From Oleisolibacter albus (GTDB lineage Bacteria; Pseudomonadota; Alphaproteobacteria; Azospirillales; Azospirillaceae), in NCBI RefSeq assembly GCF_003336875.1, contig NZ_QGNJ01000015.1:43443-107442 (forward strand): 64,000 nt of DNA, in the 5' to 3' direction. Position 1 is the stretch's first letter. Every line of letters begins with the position of its first letter. Under the pieces are notes generated by a model, which was not told where the DNA came from, made no database searches, and worked only from the letters and a program-made list of their open reading frames with translations. This document shows, one piece after another, positions 34,817-43,515 of this stretch. The position numbers and the translations under genes are program-made.

Positions 34817-35350
34817 ATGATCCCGATCCTGAAGAATCAGCTCACTGAACGGATGTCCTCGGTCACGACGGCGGACCCTGCCACCCTGCGCAGCCTGGAA
34901 AGCCACACCGCGGCGTCCTGTGCCCTGCAATGGCGCGACCTGCTGGCCATCCTGGGCGAAGAGCTGGGCCAGATGCTCGATCCCTCGACCATGGTCCACC
35001 TGCTGAACACGGTGGGCCGCCAGTTCGCCGATGCCATGCCCCTGCCGGCCTGCGTTTCCCTGGCCGATCTGCAGAAAGCCGTCAACGCCACCTGGGCACG
35101 GCTGGATTGGGGCTGGGCCCAGCTCAACGACGAGGGCAACGCCCTGCGCATCAGCCATGGCGCCTATCCGGTCCCGGTGCGGGCGGGAACGGCACCGGTG
35201 GCGCCGGCCTGGATTGCGCTGATCCTGGAGGGGACCTATTCCCGCTGGCTGGAACAGTTGGGCGCGGCCGGCCTGTCCGCCCGCTGGTGCAACCCGGATG
35301 TGGCGGCGACACAGCCGCTCCTGTTCTCGGTCGCCCGCCACGACGCATAA
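34817..35350 (+). CDS. bcsD: Cellulose synthase subunit D
   Basis: BcsD forms periplasmic octameric rings that help bundle glucan chains in crystalline-cellulose producers. The product is 177 residues, close to the family size, with the typical WRDLLAILGEELGQMLDPST helix and a C-terminal TYSRWLEQLGAAGLSARWC-like segment. It lies three bases after bcsC. A start at 34853 is also possible; neither ATG has a strong ribosome site. With fused bcsAB this is a type I bcs layout. Confidence 0.82.
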   Translation: MIPILKNQLTERMSSVTTADPATLRSLESHTAASCALQWRDLLAILGEELGQMLDPSTMVHLLNTVGRQFADAMPLPACVSLADLQKAVNATWARLDWGWAQLNDEGNALRISHGAYPVPVRAGTAPVAPAWIALILEGTYSRWLEQLGAAGLSARWCNPDVAATQPLLFSVARHDA

Positions 35351-35380
35351 ACCGACCCGTCCGGGCGTGGAATGCGCTGA

Positions 35381-36082
35381 TCAGCCCACCCGCACGGCAC
35401 CGGCCGGAAATAGTGCGGCCAGACGGGCCAGCAGGGTGCCATCCTGCACGACGGCCCGGGTCAGCAGATCCGGGTCCGCGCAGCCCTGGGGTCGAAAGGG
35501 CTGGAGCACATAGCGGCGGACGCCCAGGTCCCGCAGGCTTGTGGCCAAGGCGGTCAGATCTTCCGCCCCCAGCAGCGCCGGATGGACGGTGGTGCGCACC
35601 TCCAGATCGACACCGCTGGCCAGCAGCAGATCCAGGCTGGCCCTGGCCCGCTCGCCGCTGCCAGGCACACCGGTGATGCGGGCATAGGCCTCGAACGGGG
35701 CCTTGACGTCGAAACCGACCCAGTCGAGCAGGGGCAGCAGGGCGGCCAACCGGTCGGGATAGGGGCCGCCGCTGTGCAGCCCCACGCGGAACCCCAGATC
35801 CCGCACCGCGGCCATGGCCTCGGCCAGACCGGCCTGAAGGGTAGGCTCCCCGCCGGAGAAGACGACTCCGTCCAACAGGCCGCGGCGCGTCTGCAAAAAG
35901 GCGAGGACCCCGGCCCAGGGCACATCGCCCTCGCGTCCGGCCGGGATCAGGTGCGGGTTGTGGCAGTAGCGGCAGGCCCAGGGGCAGCCCTGGCAGAAGA
36001 TGGTCGCCACCAGCTCCCCCGGCCAGTCGCAGCTGGACAGCCGCGTCAGCCCGCCGATGCGCAGATCAGTCGAGCTTGGCAT
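35381..36082 (-). CDS. nrdG: Anaerobic ribonucleotide reductase activating protein NrdG
   Basis: Radical-SAM activase that installs the glycyl radical on NrdD using S-adenosylmethionine. The product is 233 residues from the ATG at 36082 (MPSSTDLRIGGLTRLSSCDW). The cluster motif is FCQGCPWACRYCHNP (CxxxCxxC within it), followed by VVFSGGEPTLQ (SAM-binding GGE motif). The start overlaps the preceding small glycyl-radical gene by 17 bases, which couples activase and substrate translation. Confidence 0.88.
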   Translation of the reverse strand: MPSSTDLRIGGLTRLSSCDWPGELVATIFCQGCPWACRYCHNPHLIPAGREGDVPWAGVLAFLQTRRGLLDGVVFSGGEPTLQAGLAEAMAAVRDLGFRVGLHSGGPYPDRLAALLPLLDWVGFDVKAPFEAYARITGVPGSGERARASLDLLLASGVDLEVRTTVHPALLGAEDLTALATSLRDLGVRRYVLQPFRPQGCADPDLLTRAVVQDGTLLARLAALFPAGAVRVG

Positions 36083-36257
36083 GGCATTCCTGGAAGAAGC
36101 GCCGCTCCTGATGTTCCGCCTGTTTGCCCACATTGAAGGCCGAAACCGGCCGGTGATAGCCCATGACGCGGGTCCAGACCTCGCAGGGCTGGCGTTCGGC
36201 ATCGGTCAGCTCGAAGCTGGCATCGCGGGCGCGCTGGAAGCTGGCAAGCGTGGTCAT
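36066..36257 (-). CDS. Separate glycyl-radical domain of anaerobic ribonucleotide reductase (63 aa)
   Basis: A 63-residue product contains CEVWTRVMGYHRPVSAFNVG, then KQAEHQERRFF. This is the C-terminal glycyl-radical segment of class III NrdD, with the radical Gly at residue 33 in RVMGY. The ATG at 36257 has its own AAAGGA site seven bases upstream. The 671-residue NrdD gene stops at 36301, 43 bases before, so the radical domain is encoded apart. A sequencing frameshift is unlikely because a ribosome site and a start exist and 43 non-coding bases intervene. It resembles the spare glycyl-radical domains such as YfiD for pyruvate formate-lyase. Confidence 0.82.
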   Translation of the reverse strand: MTTLASFQRARDASFELTDAERQPCEVWTRVMGYHRPVSAFNVGKQAEHQERRFFQECHAKLD

Positions 36258-36300
36258 TGCTGGTCCTTTCTGGATGATCGGGTCGGAAGGAGAGTGCGGG

Positions 36301-38316
36301 TCAATGCGCCGCGGCGCGGCGCTTGCGGTCGAGGATCTCCTCGTCGCATTTCGGACAGAAGGCATGCTCGCCCGGCAGATAACCGTGCTTGGGGCAGATG
36401 GAGAAGGTGGGCGTGATGGTGATGTAGGGCAGACGGAAGCCCTCCAGCGCCCGGCGCACCAGCTTGCGGCAGGCTTCGGCCGAGGACAGGCGCTCCGTCA
36501 TATAAAGATGCAGCACGGTGCCGCCGGTATATTTGGCCTGCAGCGGCTCCTGCAGGGTCAGCGCCTCGAACGGGTCGTCGGTATAGCCCACCGGCAGCTG
36601 CGAGGAGTTGGTGTAATAGGGCTTGTCCGCCGTGCCGGCCTGGATGATGCCGGGGAAGCGTTTGCGGTCCTCGCGGGCGAAGCGGTAGGTCGTCCCCTCC
36701 GCCGGCGTGGCCTCCAGATTGTACATATGGCCGGTCTCGGCCTGGAACTGCACGATGCGAGCGCGCACATGGTCGAGGAAGCGCAGGGCGAAGGCGCGGC
36801 CCCACTCGCTGGTGACGTCCTCGTGGTCGCCGGTGAAATTGCGGATCATCTCGTTGATGCCGTTCACCCCCAGCGTGGAGAAGTGATTGCGCAGCGTACC
36901 CAGGTAGCGCTTGGTGTAGGGGAACAGGCCGTTGTCCATCAGGCGCTGGATGACCTTGCGCTTGATCTCCAGGCTGTTGCGGCCCAGCTCCATCAACGTG
37001 TCCAGGCGGGCGAACAGCGCCGCCTCGTCGCCCTTATGGACATGGCCCAGCCGGGCGCAATTGATGGTGACCACGCCCAGCGATCCCGTCTGCTCGGCCG
37101 AGCCGAACAGGCCGTTGCCGCGCTTCAGCAGCTCGCTGAGATCGAGCTGGAGCCGGCAGCACATGGACCGGATCATGTTGGGCTTCAGCTCGGAATTCAC
37201 GAAGTTCTGGAAATAGGGCAGCCCGTATTTGGCCGTCATCTCGAACAGCCGCGTGGCGTTCTCGCTCTCCCAGGGGAAGTCGGGCGTGATGTTGTAGGTG
37301 GGGATGGGGAAGGTGAAGACACGGCCCTTGGCGTCACCGGCGGTCATGACCTCGATATAGGCGCGGTTGATCATGTCCATCTCGCGCTGCAGGTCGCCGT
37401 AGGTGAAGGACACCTCCTGCCCCGCCACCACCGGCACCTGCTCGCGCAGGTCCTCCGGACAGGTCCAGTCGAAAGTCAGGTTGGTGAAGGGCGTCTGCGT
37501 GCCCCAGCGGGAGGGGACATTGAGGTTGTAGACCAGTTCCTGGATGCATTGGCGCACCTGCTCGTAGGTCAGGTCGTCCAGCCGCACATAGGGGGCGAGA
37601 TAGGTATCGAAGGAGCTGAAGGCCTGGGCGCCGGCCCATTCGTTCTGCAACGTGCCCAGGAAGTTCACGATCTGGCTAACGGCACTGGTCAGGTGACGGG
37701 GCGGCCCGGCCTCGACCTTGCCGGGGACGCCGTTCAGCCCCTCGGCCAGCAGAGTGCGAAGCGACCAGCCGGCGCAGTAGCCGGCCAGCATGTCGAGATC
37801 GTGGATATGGATGTCGCCGTCGCGATGCGCTTGGCCGATCTCCTTGGGATAGACATGGGAGAGCCAGTAATTGGCCACCACCTTGCCCGAGACATTGAGG
37901 ATCAGCCCGCCCAGGGAATAGCCCTGGTTGGCGTTGGCGTTGATGCGCCAATCGGCATGGTCGAGATACTCGTTGATGGAGGCGGCCACATCCACCACCG
38001 TCGCCTTGTCCTGACGCAGGCGCGCATGCTGCTCGCGATACACGATATAGGCGCGGGCGGCCTTGATATGGTCGGCGCTGATCAGCGCCTGTTCCACCAC
38101 GTCCTGGATCTGCTCGATCTGCGGGGTCTGGCCGGCATAGCGGTGGCTCAGCACCTTGATGACATCGGCCGTCAGGCCTTCGGCTGCGGCCGCATCGAAC
38201 TCGCCCGTGGCCTCCCCGGCGCGGGCGATGGCCGCCTGGATCTTGCGGCCGTCAAAGGGAACGACAGTCCCGTTGCGCTTGGCAACCGAGGTGAAGGGCA
38301 GGGAGGCGGCAGACAT
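36301..38316 (-). CDS. nrdD: Anaerobic ribonucleoside-triphosphate reductase NrdD, lacking its own radical domain
   Basis: Class III ribonucleotide reductase large chain: an N-terminal ATP-cone (about 5-95, FTSVAKRNGTVVPFDGRKIQ) and the ten-stranded barrel with conserved Cys residues. It ends with the zinc-site segment SICPKHGYLPGEHAFCPKC and a basic tail (DRKRRAAAH). The usual C-terminal RVxGY radical motif is absent here and is supplied by the next gene. The product has 671 residues from the ATG at 38316. Operon order is nrdD, radical domain, nrdG. Confidence 0.9.
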   Translation of the reverse strand: MSAASLPFTSVAKRNGTVVPFDGRKIQAAIARAGEATGEFDAAAAEGLTADVIKVLSHRYAGQTPQIEQIQDVVEQALISADHIKAARAYIVYREQHARLRQDKATVVDVAASINEYLDHADWRINANANQGYSLGGLILNVSGKVVANYWLSHVYPKEIGQAHRDGDIHIHDLDMLAGYCAGWSLRTLLAEGLNGVPGKVEAGPPRHLTSAVSQIVNFLGTLQNEWAGAQAFSSFDTYLAPYVRLDDLTYEQVRQCIQELVYNLNVPSRWGTQTPFTNLTFDWTCPEDLREQVPVVAGQEVSFTYGDLQREMDMINRAYIEVMTAGDAKGRVFTFPIPTYNITPDFPWESENATRLFEMTAKYGLPYFQNFVNSELKPNMIRSMCCRLQLDLSELLKRGNGLFGSAEQTGSLGVVTINCARLGHVHKGDEAALFARLDTLMELGRNSLEIKRKVIQRLMDNGLFPYTKRYLGTLRNHFSTLGVNGINEMIRNFTGDHEDVTSEWGRAFALRFLDHVRARIVQFQAETGHMYNLEATPAEGTTYRFAREDRKRFPGIIQAGTADKPYYTNSSQLPVGYTDDPFEALTLQEPLQAKYTGGTVLHLYMTERLSSAEACRKLVRRALEGFRLPYITITPTFSICPKHGYLPGEHAFCPKCDEEILDRKRRAAAH

Positions 38317-38812
38317 CGGGTCAGTGATCCTGGCTGACGGGAGGGGACTGACGGACGGGGCCGGAACGGGCAAAGGCCGGCAGCGCCAAGCCTCTGCTGA
38401 AGCTGGCACCCTCCGCCCCCCCCGAGCACCCCCACCCGGCGGTTTCGACAGGTTACGGCAGACCCCCCGGCCCGCGGCGTGGCATTCCGACGCGCTGAAG
38501 GTCCATAATCGCAATATGTTGAGGCGATCCGTATCCGTAACACCAAATATGGTGGCTCTTTGGGGTTGGCGGCGTCAAGGACGACCGCCCCGCCGAATTG
38601 TCGCAGCCCCTGTCGGCCGGGTCTCTAATCCAGCACATCGCCGGCTTCTTTGCGCCGGGACAAAGAGCCGCCGTCCCGGGGATGGCTGACTGATGCCAGG
38701 GCGCGGACACTGACCAGGAAGCGGGGGTGGACACCGGACCCGCGGATCGCGAGACACGCTCCATGCAGAAAACGCAACGGACAAACAAAATAAAACTACA
38801 TCAACTTCTAGA
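38317..38812 (-). promoter_or_regulatory. Long nrdD leader with a strong hairpin
   Basis: About 500 bases separate nrdD from the nearest FNR palindrome. A hairpin (38642-38652 pairing with 38661-38670, CGGCTTCTTTG / CAAAGAGCCG with one bulged T) stands in the middle; it lacks a T-run. No known riboswitch was recognised and no convincing gene exists here. It may be a structured 5' leader or simply spacer. Confidence 0.4.
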
Positions 38813-38826
38813 TTGATAAATATCAA
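38813..38826. promoter_or_regulatory. FNR/Anr box (nrdD-proximal)
   Basis: TTGATAAATATCAA is a perfect TTGAT-N4-ATCAA palindrome, the binding site of FNR/Anr/FnrN oxygen sensors. It lies nearer the nrdD side of the divergent region. A TATTTT hexamer 27-32 bases from its centre on the minus strand could be the -10 of an FNR-activated nrdD promoter. Confidence 0.8.
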
Positions 38827-38915
38827 GCGCATATATGCAGTTCGGCAAAATTCCGGGTGATTCATTTTTTATTTCCAAACTTAGAAATACTGTTTCAGGT
38901 AACGCTTGTCTTGAT

Positions 38916-38929
38916 TTGATCTCGATCAA
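38916..38929. promoter_or_regulatory. FNR/Anr box (nap-proximal)
   Basis: TTGATCTCGATCAA is a second perfect TTGAT-N4-ATCAA palindrome, 63 bases before the napE start. At the usual -41.5 position it would place the transcription start near 38964, leaving a 29-base leader to napE, a normal activated-promoter geometry. Confidence 0.85.
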
Positions 38930-38992
38930 CGCCACCCTGTCGGATTCATGGATCTATCGCCCCCTGAACATTGAACGGAAAGACGCACCATC

Positions 38993-39151
38993 ATGCCGCG
39001 CCAAGAGGTCCAAGCCGGGAAATGCCGGGAGCTGCTGACCTTCCTGTTCCTGGCCGCCGTGCTGGTTCCGGTTCTGTCGGTGGCCGTGGTCGGCGCCTAC
39101 GGCTTTTCCGTCTGGATGTACCAGCTGATCGCCGGCCCGCCGGGAATGTGA
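38993..39151 (+). CDS. napE: Periplasmic nitrate reductase small membrane protein NapE
   Basis: The 52-residue product (MPRQEVQAGKCRELLTFLFL, then AAVLVPVLSVAVVGAYGFSV, then WMYQLIAGPPGM) has one membrane helix and the NapE C-terminal GFSVWMYQLIAGPPG signature. NapE function is unknown. It opens the napEFDABC operon directly downstream of an FNR box. Confidence 0.9.
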   Translation: MPRQEVQAGKCRELLTFLFLAAVLVPVLSVAVVGAYGFSVWMYQLIAGPPGM

Positions 39152-39160
39152 GCAACCGCC

Positions 39161-39511
39161 ATGGCTCCCTCCCTGTCCCGCCGCGCCCTGTTCACCCGCG
39201 CCCTCGCCCCCCGGCCGGCCGTCGCGGCCCCCGCCCCCCCTGCCGAGGCGGAGGTGCCGCAGTTGGCCGTCGTGACCGCGCGCTGCCTGGCCGAGAACGG
39301 CGCCTATTGCCGGACCTGCGACGAGGCCTGCCCGGAGGTCGCCATCCGCTTCCATCTGCTGCTCCAGGGCCGTGCCCGCGCCGCAGTGCTGGCCGAGCGC
39401 TGCACCGGCTGCGGCGCGTGCCTGCCGGTCTGCCCGGTCGGCGCCATCACCCTGTCGGCCGGCTCGCTGCCCGCCAGTTCTTCGCCCGCCAACCCGGGAG
39501 CCGCCGCATGA
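39161..39511 (+). CDS. napF: NapF-like ferredoxin, short form
   Basis: The product has 116 residues, shorter than typical NapF (about 160), with two cysteine clusters: CLAENGAYCRTCDEACP and CTGCGACLPVCPVGAI. It starts SRRALFTRALAPRP, an Arg-rich NapF-like head. NapF helps mature or supply electrons to cytoplasmic NapA before export. Two 4Fe-4S motifs rather than three or four suggest a trimmed member. The stop overlaps the napD start by four bases. Confidence 0.85.
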   Translation: MAPSLSRRALFTRALAPRPAVAAPAPPAEAEVPQLAVVTARCLAENGAYCRTCDEACPEVAIRFHLLLQGRARAAVLAERCTGCGACLPVCPVGAITLSAGSLPASSSPANPGAAA

Positions 39512-39783
39512 GTGACGAGATCCACATCTCCAGCGTCGTCGTCCATGCCCGACCGGAAATGATCGGCGCAGTGACCGCGAAGATCCGGACCCTGGACTGC
39601 GACATCGCCCCGAGCACGGACGGCGGCGCCCTGGGACGCCTGGTCGTGCTGCTGGAGCGGCCCAGCGACCGCGCCGTGGTCCAGGCCATCGACGCCATCC
39701 ATGAAATCCCGGGCGTGCTGAGCGCCCTGCTTGTCTACCACCACGCCGAGCCCACGGCCGCCCTTGGGGAACTGATGACATGA
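39508..39783 (+). CDS. napD: NapA maturation chaperone NapD
   Basis: The product is 91 residues with the NapD ferredoxin-like fold sequence ([20 protein letters not shown], then KIRTLDCDI). It binds the twin-arginine signal of NapA until cofactor loading is complete. The gene begins four bases before the napF stop and overlaps napA by four bases, so three genes are tightly coupled. Confidence 0.92.
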   Translation: MSDEIHISSVVVHARPEMIGAVTAKIRTLDCDIAPSTDGGALGRLVVLLERPSDRAVVQAIDAIHEIPGVLSALLVYHHAEPTAALGELMT

Positions 39784-42281
39784 GCCTGACCCGACGCGAC
39801 TATCTCAAAGCCCAGGCCGCCGTGACCGCCGCGGCTGCCGCGGGCGTCACGCTCCAGGCTGGAGCCACCCAGCTGCCCACAGGCACCGACGCCAGCATGA
39901 CTTGGTCCAAGGCCGCCTGCCGCTTCTGCGGCACCGGCTGCAGCGTCATGGTCGGCGTGAAGGACGGACGCATCGTCGCCACCCATGGCGACCAGAAGGC
40001 CGAGGTCAATCGCGGCCTGAACTGCGTCAAGGGCTATTTCCTGTCGAAGATCATGTATGGCCAGGACCGGCTGACCACGCCACTGCTGCGCATGAAGAAC
40101 GGCCAGTACGCCAAGGACGGGGAGTTCACGCCGGTCACCTGGGACCAGGCCTTCGACATCATGGCGGAGAAGTGGAAGGCCACGCTGAAGGCCAAGGGGC
40201 CGGAAGCCATCGGCATGTTCGGATCCGGCCAGTGGACCGTGCATGAGGGTTATGCCGCCGTCAAACTGATGAAGGCCGGCTTCCGTTCCAACAACATCGA
40301 TCCCAACGCCCGGCACTGCATGGCATCGGCCGTGGCCGGCTTCATGCGCACCTTCGGCATTGATGAGCCGATGGGCTGCTACGACGACATCGAAGCGGCC
40401 GACGCCTTCGTGCTGTGGGGCAGCAACATGGCGGAGATGCACCCGATCCTGTGGACACGGGTCACCGACCGCCGCCTGTCGAAGCCGGACGTCAAGGTGG
40501 CGGTGCTGTCCACTTTCGAGCACCGCTCCTTCGAGCTGGCCGACATCCCCATGGTGTTCACGCCGCAGACCGATCTGGCCATCCTGAACTTCATCGCCAA
40601 CCACATCATCAAGACCGGCCGGGTCAACAAGGACTTCGTCGGCAGGCACACCAGCTTCGTCAAGGGCCTGGACGATATCGGCTATGGCCTGCGTCCCGAG
40701 CATCCGCTGGAGAAGGCGGCCAAGAACGCGGCCAAGGCCAATGATTCCGAGCCGATCTCCTTCGAGGAATATGCGGCCTTCGTGGCGCCCTACACGCTGG
40801 AGAAGGTGGCCGCCCTGTCCGGCGTGCCGGCCAACCGGCTGCTGGCCCTGGCCGAGCTTTATGCCGATCCCAAGATCAAGGTCACCAGCTTCTGGACCAT
40901 GGGGTTCAACCAGCACACCCGCGGTGTCTGGGCCAACAATCTTGTCTACAACATCCATCTGCTGACCGGGAAAATCTCCCAGCCCGGCAACAGCCCCTTC
41001 TCCCTCACCGGGCAGCCCAGCGCCTGCGGCACGGCGCGGGAGGTGGGCACCTTCTCCCACCGGCTGCCGGCCGACATGGTGGTGACCAACCCCGAACACC
41101 GCGCCCATGCCGAACATCTGTGGAAGCTGCCGGAAGGCACCATCCCGGCCAAGCCGGGCTTCCACGCCGTGCAGCAGGACCGGATGCTGAAGGACGGCAA
41201 GCTGAACTGCTACTGGGTGCAGGTGAACAACAACATGCAGGCCGCGCCCAACACGGGCAACGAGACCTGGCCCGGCTACCGCAACCCGGACAATTTCATC
41301 GTCGTCTCCGACGCCTATCCCACCGTGACCACCATGGCCGCCGATCTGGTGCTTCCCGCCGCCATGTGGGTGGAGAAGGAAGGCGCCTACGGCAATGCCG
41401 AGCGCCGCACCCAGGTCTGGCATCAGCTGGTGGATGCGCCGGGTGAGGCGCGATCGGACCTGTGGCAACTGGTGGAATTCTCCAAACGCTTCACGGTGGA
41501 AGAGGTCTGGCCAGAGGAGTTGCTGGCCAAGGCGCCGGACTACCGCGGCAAGACCCTGTACGACGTGTTGTACCGCAACGGGCAGGTGGACAGGTTCCCC
41601 GTCAGCGACTGTGACCCGGCCTATGAGAACCGCGAGTCCAAGGAACTGGGCTTCTATCTGCAGAAGGGGCTGTTCGAGGAATATGCCAGCTTCGGCCGCG
41701 GCCACGGCCACGACCTCGCGCCCTATGACGTCTATCACCAGGAGCGCGGCCTGCGCTGGCCGGTGGTGAACGGCAAGGAGACGCGCTGGCGCTTCCGCGA
41801 GGGCAGCGACCCCTATGTGCCGGCCGGTGAAGGCATGCGCTTCTACGGCCACAAGGACGGCAGGGCCCGGATCTTCGCCCTGCCCTACGAGCCCGCTGCG
41901 GAAAGCCCGGACAAGGACTATCCCTTCTGGCTCAGCACCGGCCGCGTGCTGGAGCACTGGCATTCCGGGTCCATGACCCGGCGGGTGCCGGAACTGCACA
42001 AGGCCGTGCCGCAGGCGCTCTGCTACATGCACCCGGAAGACGCCAAGACCCTGGGCGTGCGGCGCGGGCAGGAGGTCGTCGTCGCCTCCCGCCGCGGTCA
42101 GGTCCGGGCCCGGGTGGAGACCCGCGGCCGCAACAAGCCGCCCGTCGGCCTGGTCTTCGTGCCCTGGTTCGACGCCGACGTGCTGATCAACCGCGTCACG
42201 CTGGACGCCACCGACCCGATCTCCAAGCAGACCGACTTCAAGAAGTGCGCCGTCCGCATCACCCTGGCGCAGGAGGCCTGA
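39780..42281 (+). CDS. napA: Periplasmic nitrate reductase catalytic subunit NapA
   Basis: Reduces nitrate to nitrite at a bis-MGD molybdenum centre in the periplasm. The product is 833 residues with a Tat signal ([20 protein letters not shown]). The 4Fe-4S motif has Cys at 47, 50, 54 and 82, and the Mo-ligating Cys lies in [15 protein letters not shown]. Length and domain order are normal for NapA. It needs molybdenum cofactor, for which moeA lies at the operon's end. Confidence 0.96.
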   Translation: MSLTRRDYLKAQAAVTAAAAAGVTLQAGATQLPTGTDASMTWSKAACRFCGTGCSVMVGVKDGRIVATHGDQKAEVNRGLNCVKGYFLSKIMYGQDRLTTPLLRMKNGQYAKDGEFTPVTWDQAFDIMAEKWKATLKAKGPEAIGMFGSGQWTVHEGYAAVKLMKAGFRSNNIDPNARHCMASAVAGFMRTFGIDEPMGCYDDIEAADAFVLWGSNMAEMHPILWTRVTDRRLSKPDVKVAVLSTFEHRSFELADIPMVFTPQTDLAILNFIANHIIKTGRVNKDFVGRHTSFVKGLDDIGYGLRPEHPLEKAAKNAAKANDSEPISFEEYAAFVAPYTLEKVAALSGVPANRLLALAELYADPKIKVTSFWTMGFNQHTRGVWANNLVYNIHLLTGKISQPGNSPFSLTGQPSACGTAREVGTFSHRLPADMVVTNPEHRAHAEHLWKLPEGTIPAKPGFHAVQQDRMLKDGKLNCYWVQVNNNMQAAPNTGNETWPGYRNPDNFIVVSDAYPTVTTMAADLVLPAAMWVEKEGAYGNAERRTQVWHQLVDAPGEARSDLWQLVEFSKRFTVEEVWPEELLAKAPDYRGKTLYDVLYRNGQVDRFPVSDCDPAYENRESKELGFYLQKGLFEEYASFGRGHGHDLAPYDVYHQERGLRWPVVNGKETRWRFREGSDPYVPAGEGMRFYGHKDGRARIFALPYEPAAESPDKDYPFWLSTGRVLEHWHSGSMTRRVPELHKAVPQALCYMHPEDAKTLGVRRGQEVVVASRRGQVRARVETRGRNKPPVGLVFVPWFDADVLINRVTLDATDPISKQTDFKKCAVRITLAQEA

Positions 42282-42284
42282 TCG

Positions 42285-42860
42285 ATGATGACGTTCCGCA
42301 TGCCCCGGCCCCTGCGCACCTGTCTGCTGCTAGCCGCCCTGGCGGCTCTGCCCGTGCTGGCAGTACCGCTGGCAGCGCCAGCGGAGGACAAGGCGCCCGC
42401 GCCTGCCACCGCAACCACGACAACTCCAGCCACGGCCACAGCCCGCGACGTCGCCGCCAGCGGCCGGCCCGCCTTCACCGGGGCCGGCGGGCAGACGGTG
42501 ATGGAAGCGCCAGCCATGCCCAAGGACGTGACCGACGACCGTCGCCGACCGCGCAACTATCCGGAACAGCCGCCGGTCATTCCGCACAGCGTGGTCAACT
42601 ACCAGCTGGACCTGAAGGTCAACAAATGCCTGACCTGCCACGCCCGTGAGTTCACCGGCGACAGCCAGGCGCCGATGATCTCCGTCACCCACTTCCAGGA
42701 CCGCGACGGCCAGGTTCTGGGCGCCGTTTCCGCCCGCCGCTATTTCTGCCTGCAGTGCCATGTGCCGCAGACCGATGCACAGCCACGCGTGCCCAACCAG
42801 TTCCAGGATGTGGACAGCGTCATCCGCGGCGCCCATCCCGAGGGGAAGGGGGACAAGTGA
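42285..42860 (+). CDS. napB: Diheme cytochrome NapB
   Basis: Electron-transfer subunit for NapA. The product has 191 residues: a signal peptide (about 1-32), an Ala/Thr/Pro-rich linker of about 35 residues, and two CxxCH haem sites (CLTCH near 112, CLQCH near 153). The conserved [15 protein letters not shown] and VPNQFQ segments are present. Its stop shares one base with the napC start (TGATG). Confidence 0.94.
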   Translation: MMTFRMPRPLRTCLLLAALAALPVLAVPLAAPAEDKAPAPATATTTTPATATARDVAASGRPAFTGAGGQTVMEAPAMPKDVTDDRRRPRNYPEQPPVIPHSVVNYQLDLKVNKCLTCHAREFTGDSQAPMISVTHFQDRDGQVLGAVSARRYFCLQCHVPQTDAQPRVPNQFQDVDSVIRGAHPEGKGDK

Positions 42861-43492
42861 TGGGGCTGCTCAACCGGGTCTTCTGTCTGGCCAAAGCGGC
42901 CTGGGCGGCCTTCAACCGTCCTGCCGCCCATCTGGGCATCGGCGTCCTGACCGTCGGCGGCTTCGTCGCCGGCGTCATCTGGTGGGGCGGCTTCAACACC
43001 GCCCTGGAGGCCACCAACAAGGAAGCGTTCTGCATCAGCTGCCATGAGATGCGGGACAATCCCTATGCCGACCTGAAACAGACCATCCATTGGTCCAACC
43101 GCTCGGGCGTTCGCGCCACCTGTCCCGACTGCCACGTCCCCCACAACTGGACGGACAAGATCGCCCGCAAGATGCAGGCGTCCAAGGAGGTCTGGGGCAA
43201 GGTGTTCGGCACCGTCGACACGCCGGAGAAGTTCGAGGCCAAGAAGCGCGAACTGGCCGAGCATGAATGGGCCCGGCTGAAGGCCAACAACTCCTTGGAA
43301 TGCCGCAACTGCCACAGCGCGGAATCCATGGACATTACCCGCCAGAGTGCCCGTGCCGCTGCCGCCCACCAGGAGTTCCTGTTCACGGGACGGCAGACCT
43401 GTATAGACTGCCACAAGGGCATCGCCCACCGCCTGCCGGACATGACCGGCGTGCCGATCTGGACCATGCCGGCCCACGCGGCCGGGCACTGA
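42860..43492 (+). CDS. napC: Tetrahaem quinol dehydrogenase NapC
   Basis: Membrane-anchored NapC/NirT-type cytochrome that passes electrons from quinol to NapB. The product is 210 residues: one N-terminal membrane helix (about 25-46, [20 protein letters not shown]) and four CxxCH sites (CISCH, CPDCH, CRNCH, CIDCH). It is complete. No napGH is present, so electron input is by NapC alone. Confidence 0.94.
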   Translation: MGLLNRVFCLAKAAWAAFNRPAAHLGIGVLTVGGFVAGVIWWGGFNTALEATNKEAFCISCHEMRDNPYADLKQTIHWSNRSGVRATCPDCHVPHNWTDKIARKMQASKEVWGKVFGTVDTPEKFEAKKRELAEHEWARLKANNSLECRNCHSAESMDITRQSARAAAAHQEFLFTGRQTCIDCHKGIAHRLPDMTGVPIWTMPAHAAGH

Positions 43493-43515
43493 CCCCTGCC
43501 GCGGAGGACCACCTC

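Noticed and set aside
36163..38337. 724-residue plus-strand frame
   Set aside because: Antisense shadow of nrdD and the separate glycyl-radical gene, which carry diagnostic motifs.
38560..38770. Cobalamin riboswitch before nrdD
   Set aside because: The conserved B12-box elements could not be found on either strand, and class III reductases do not use cobalamin.
39735..42032. 765-residue minus-strand frame
   Set aside because: Antisense shadow of napA; lacks any recognisable domain.
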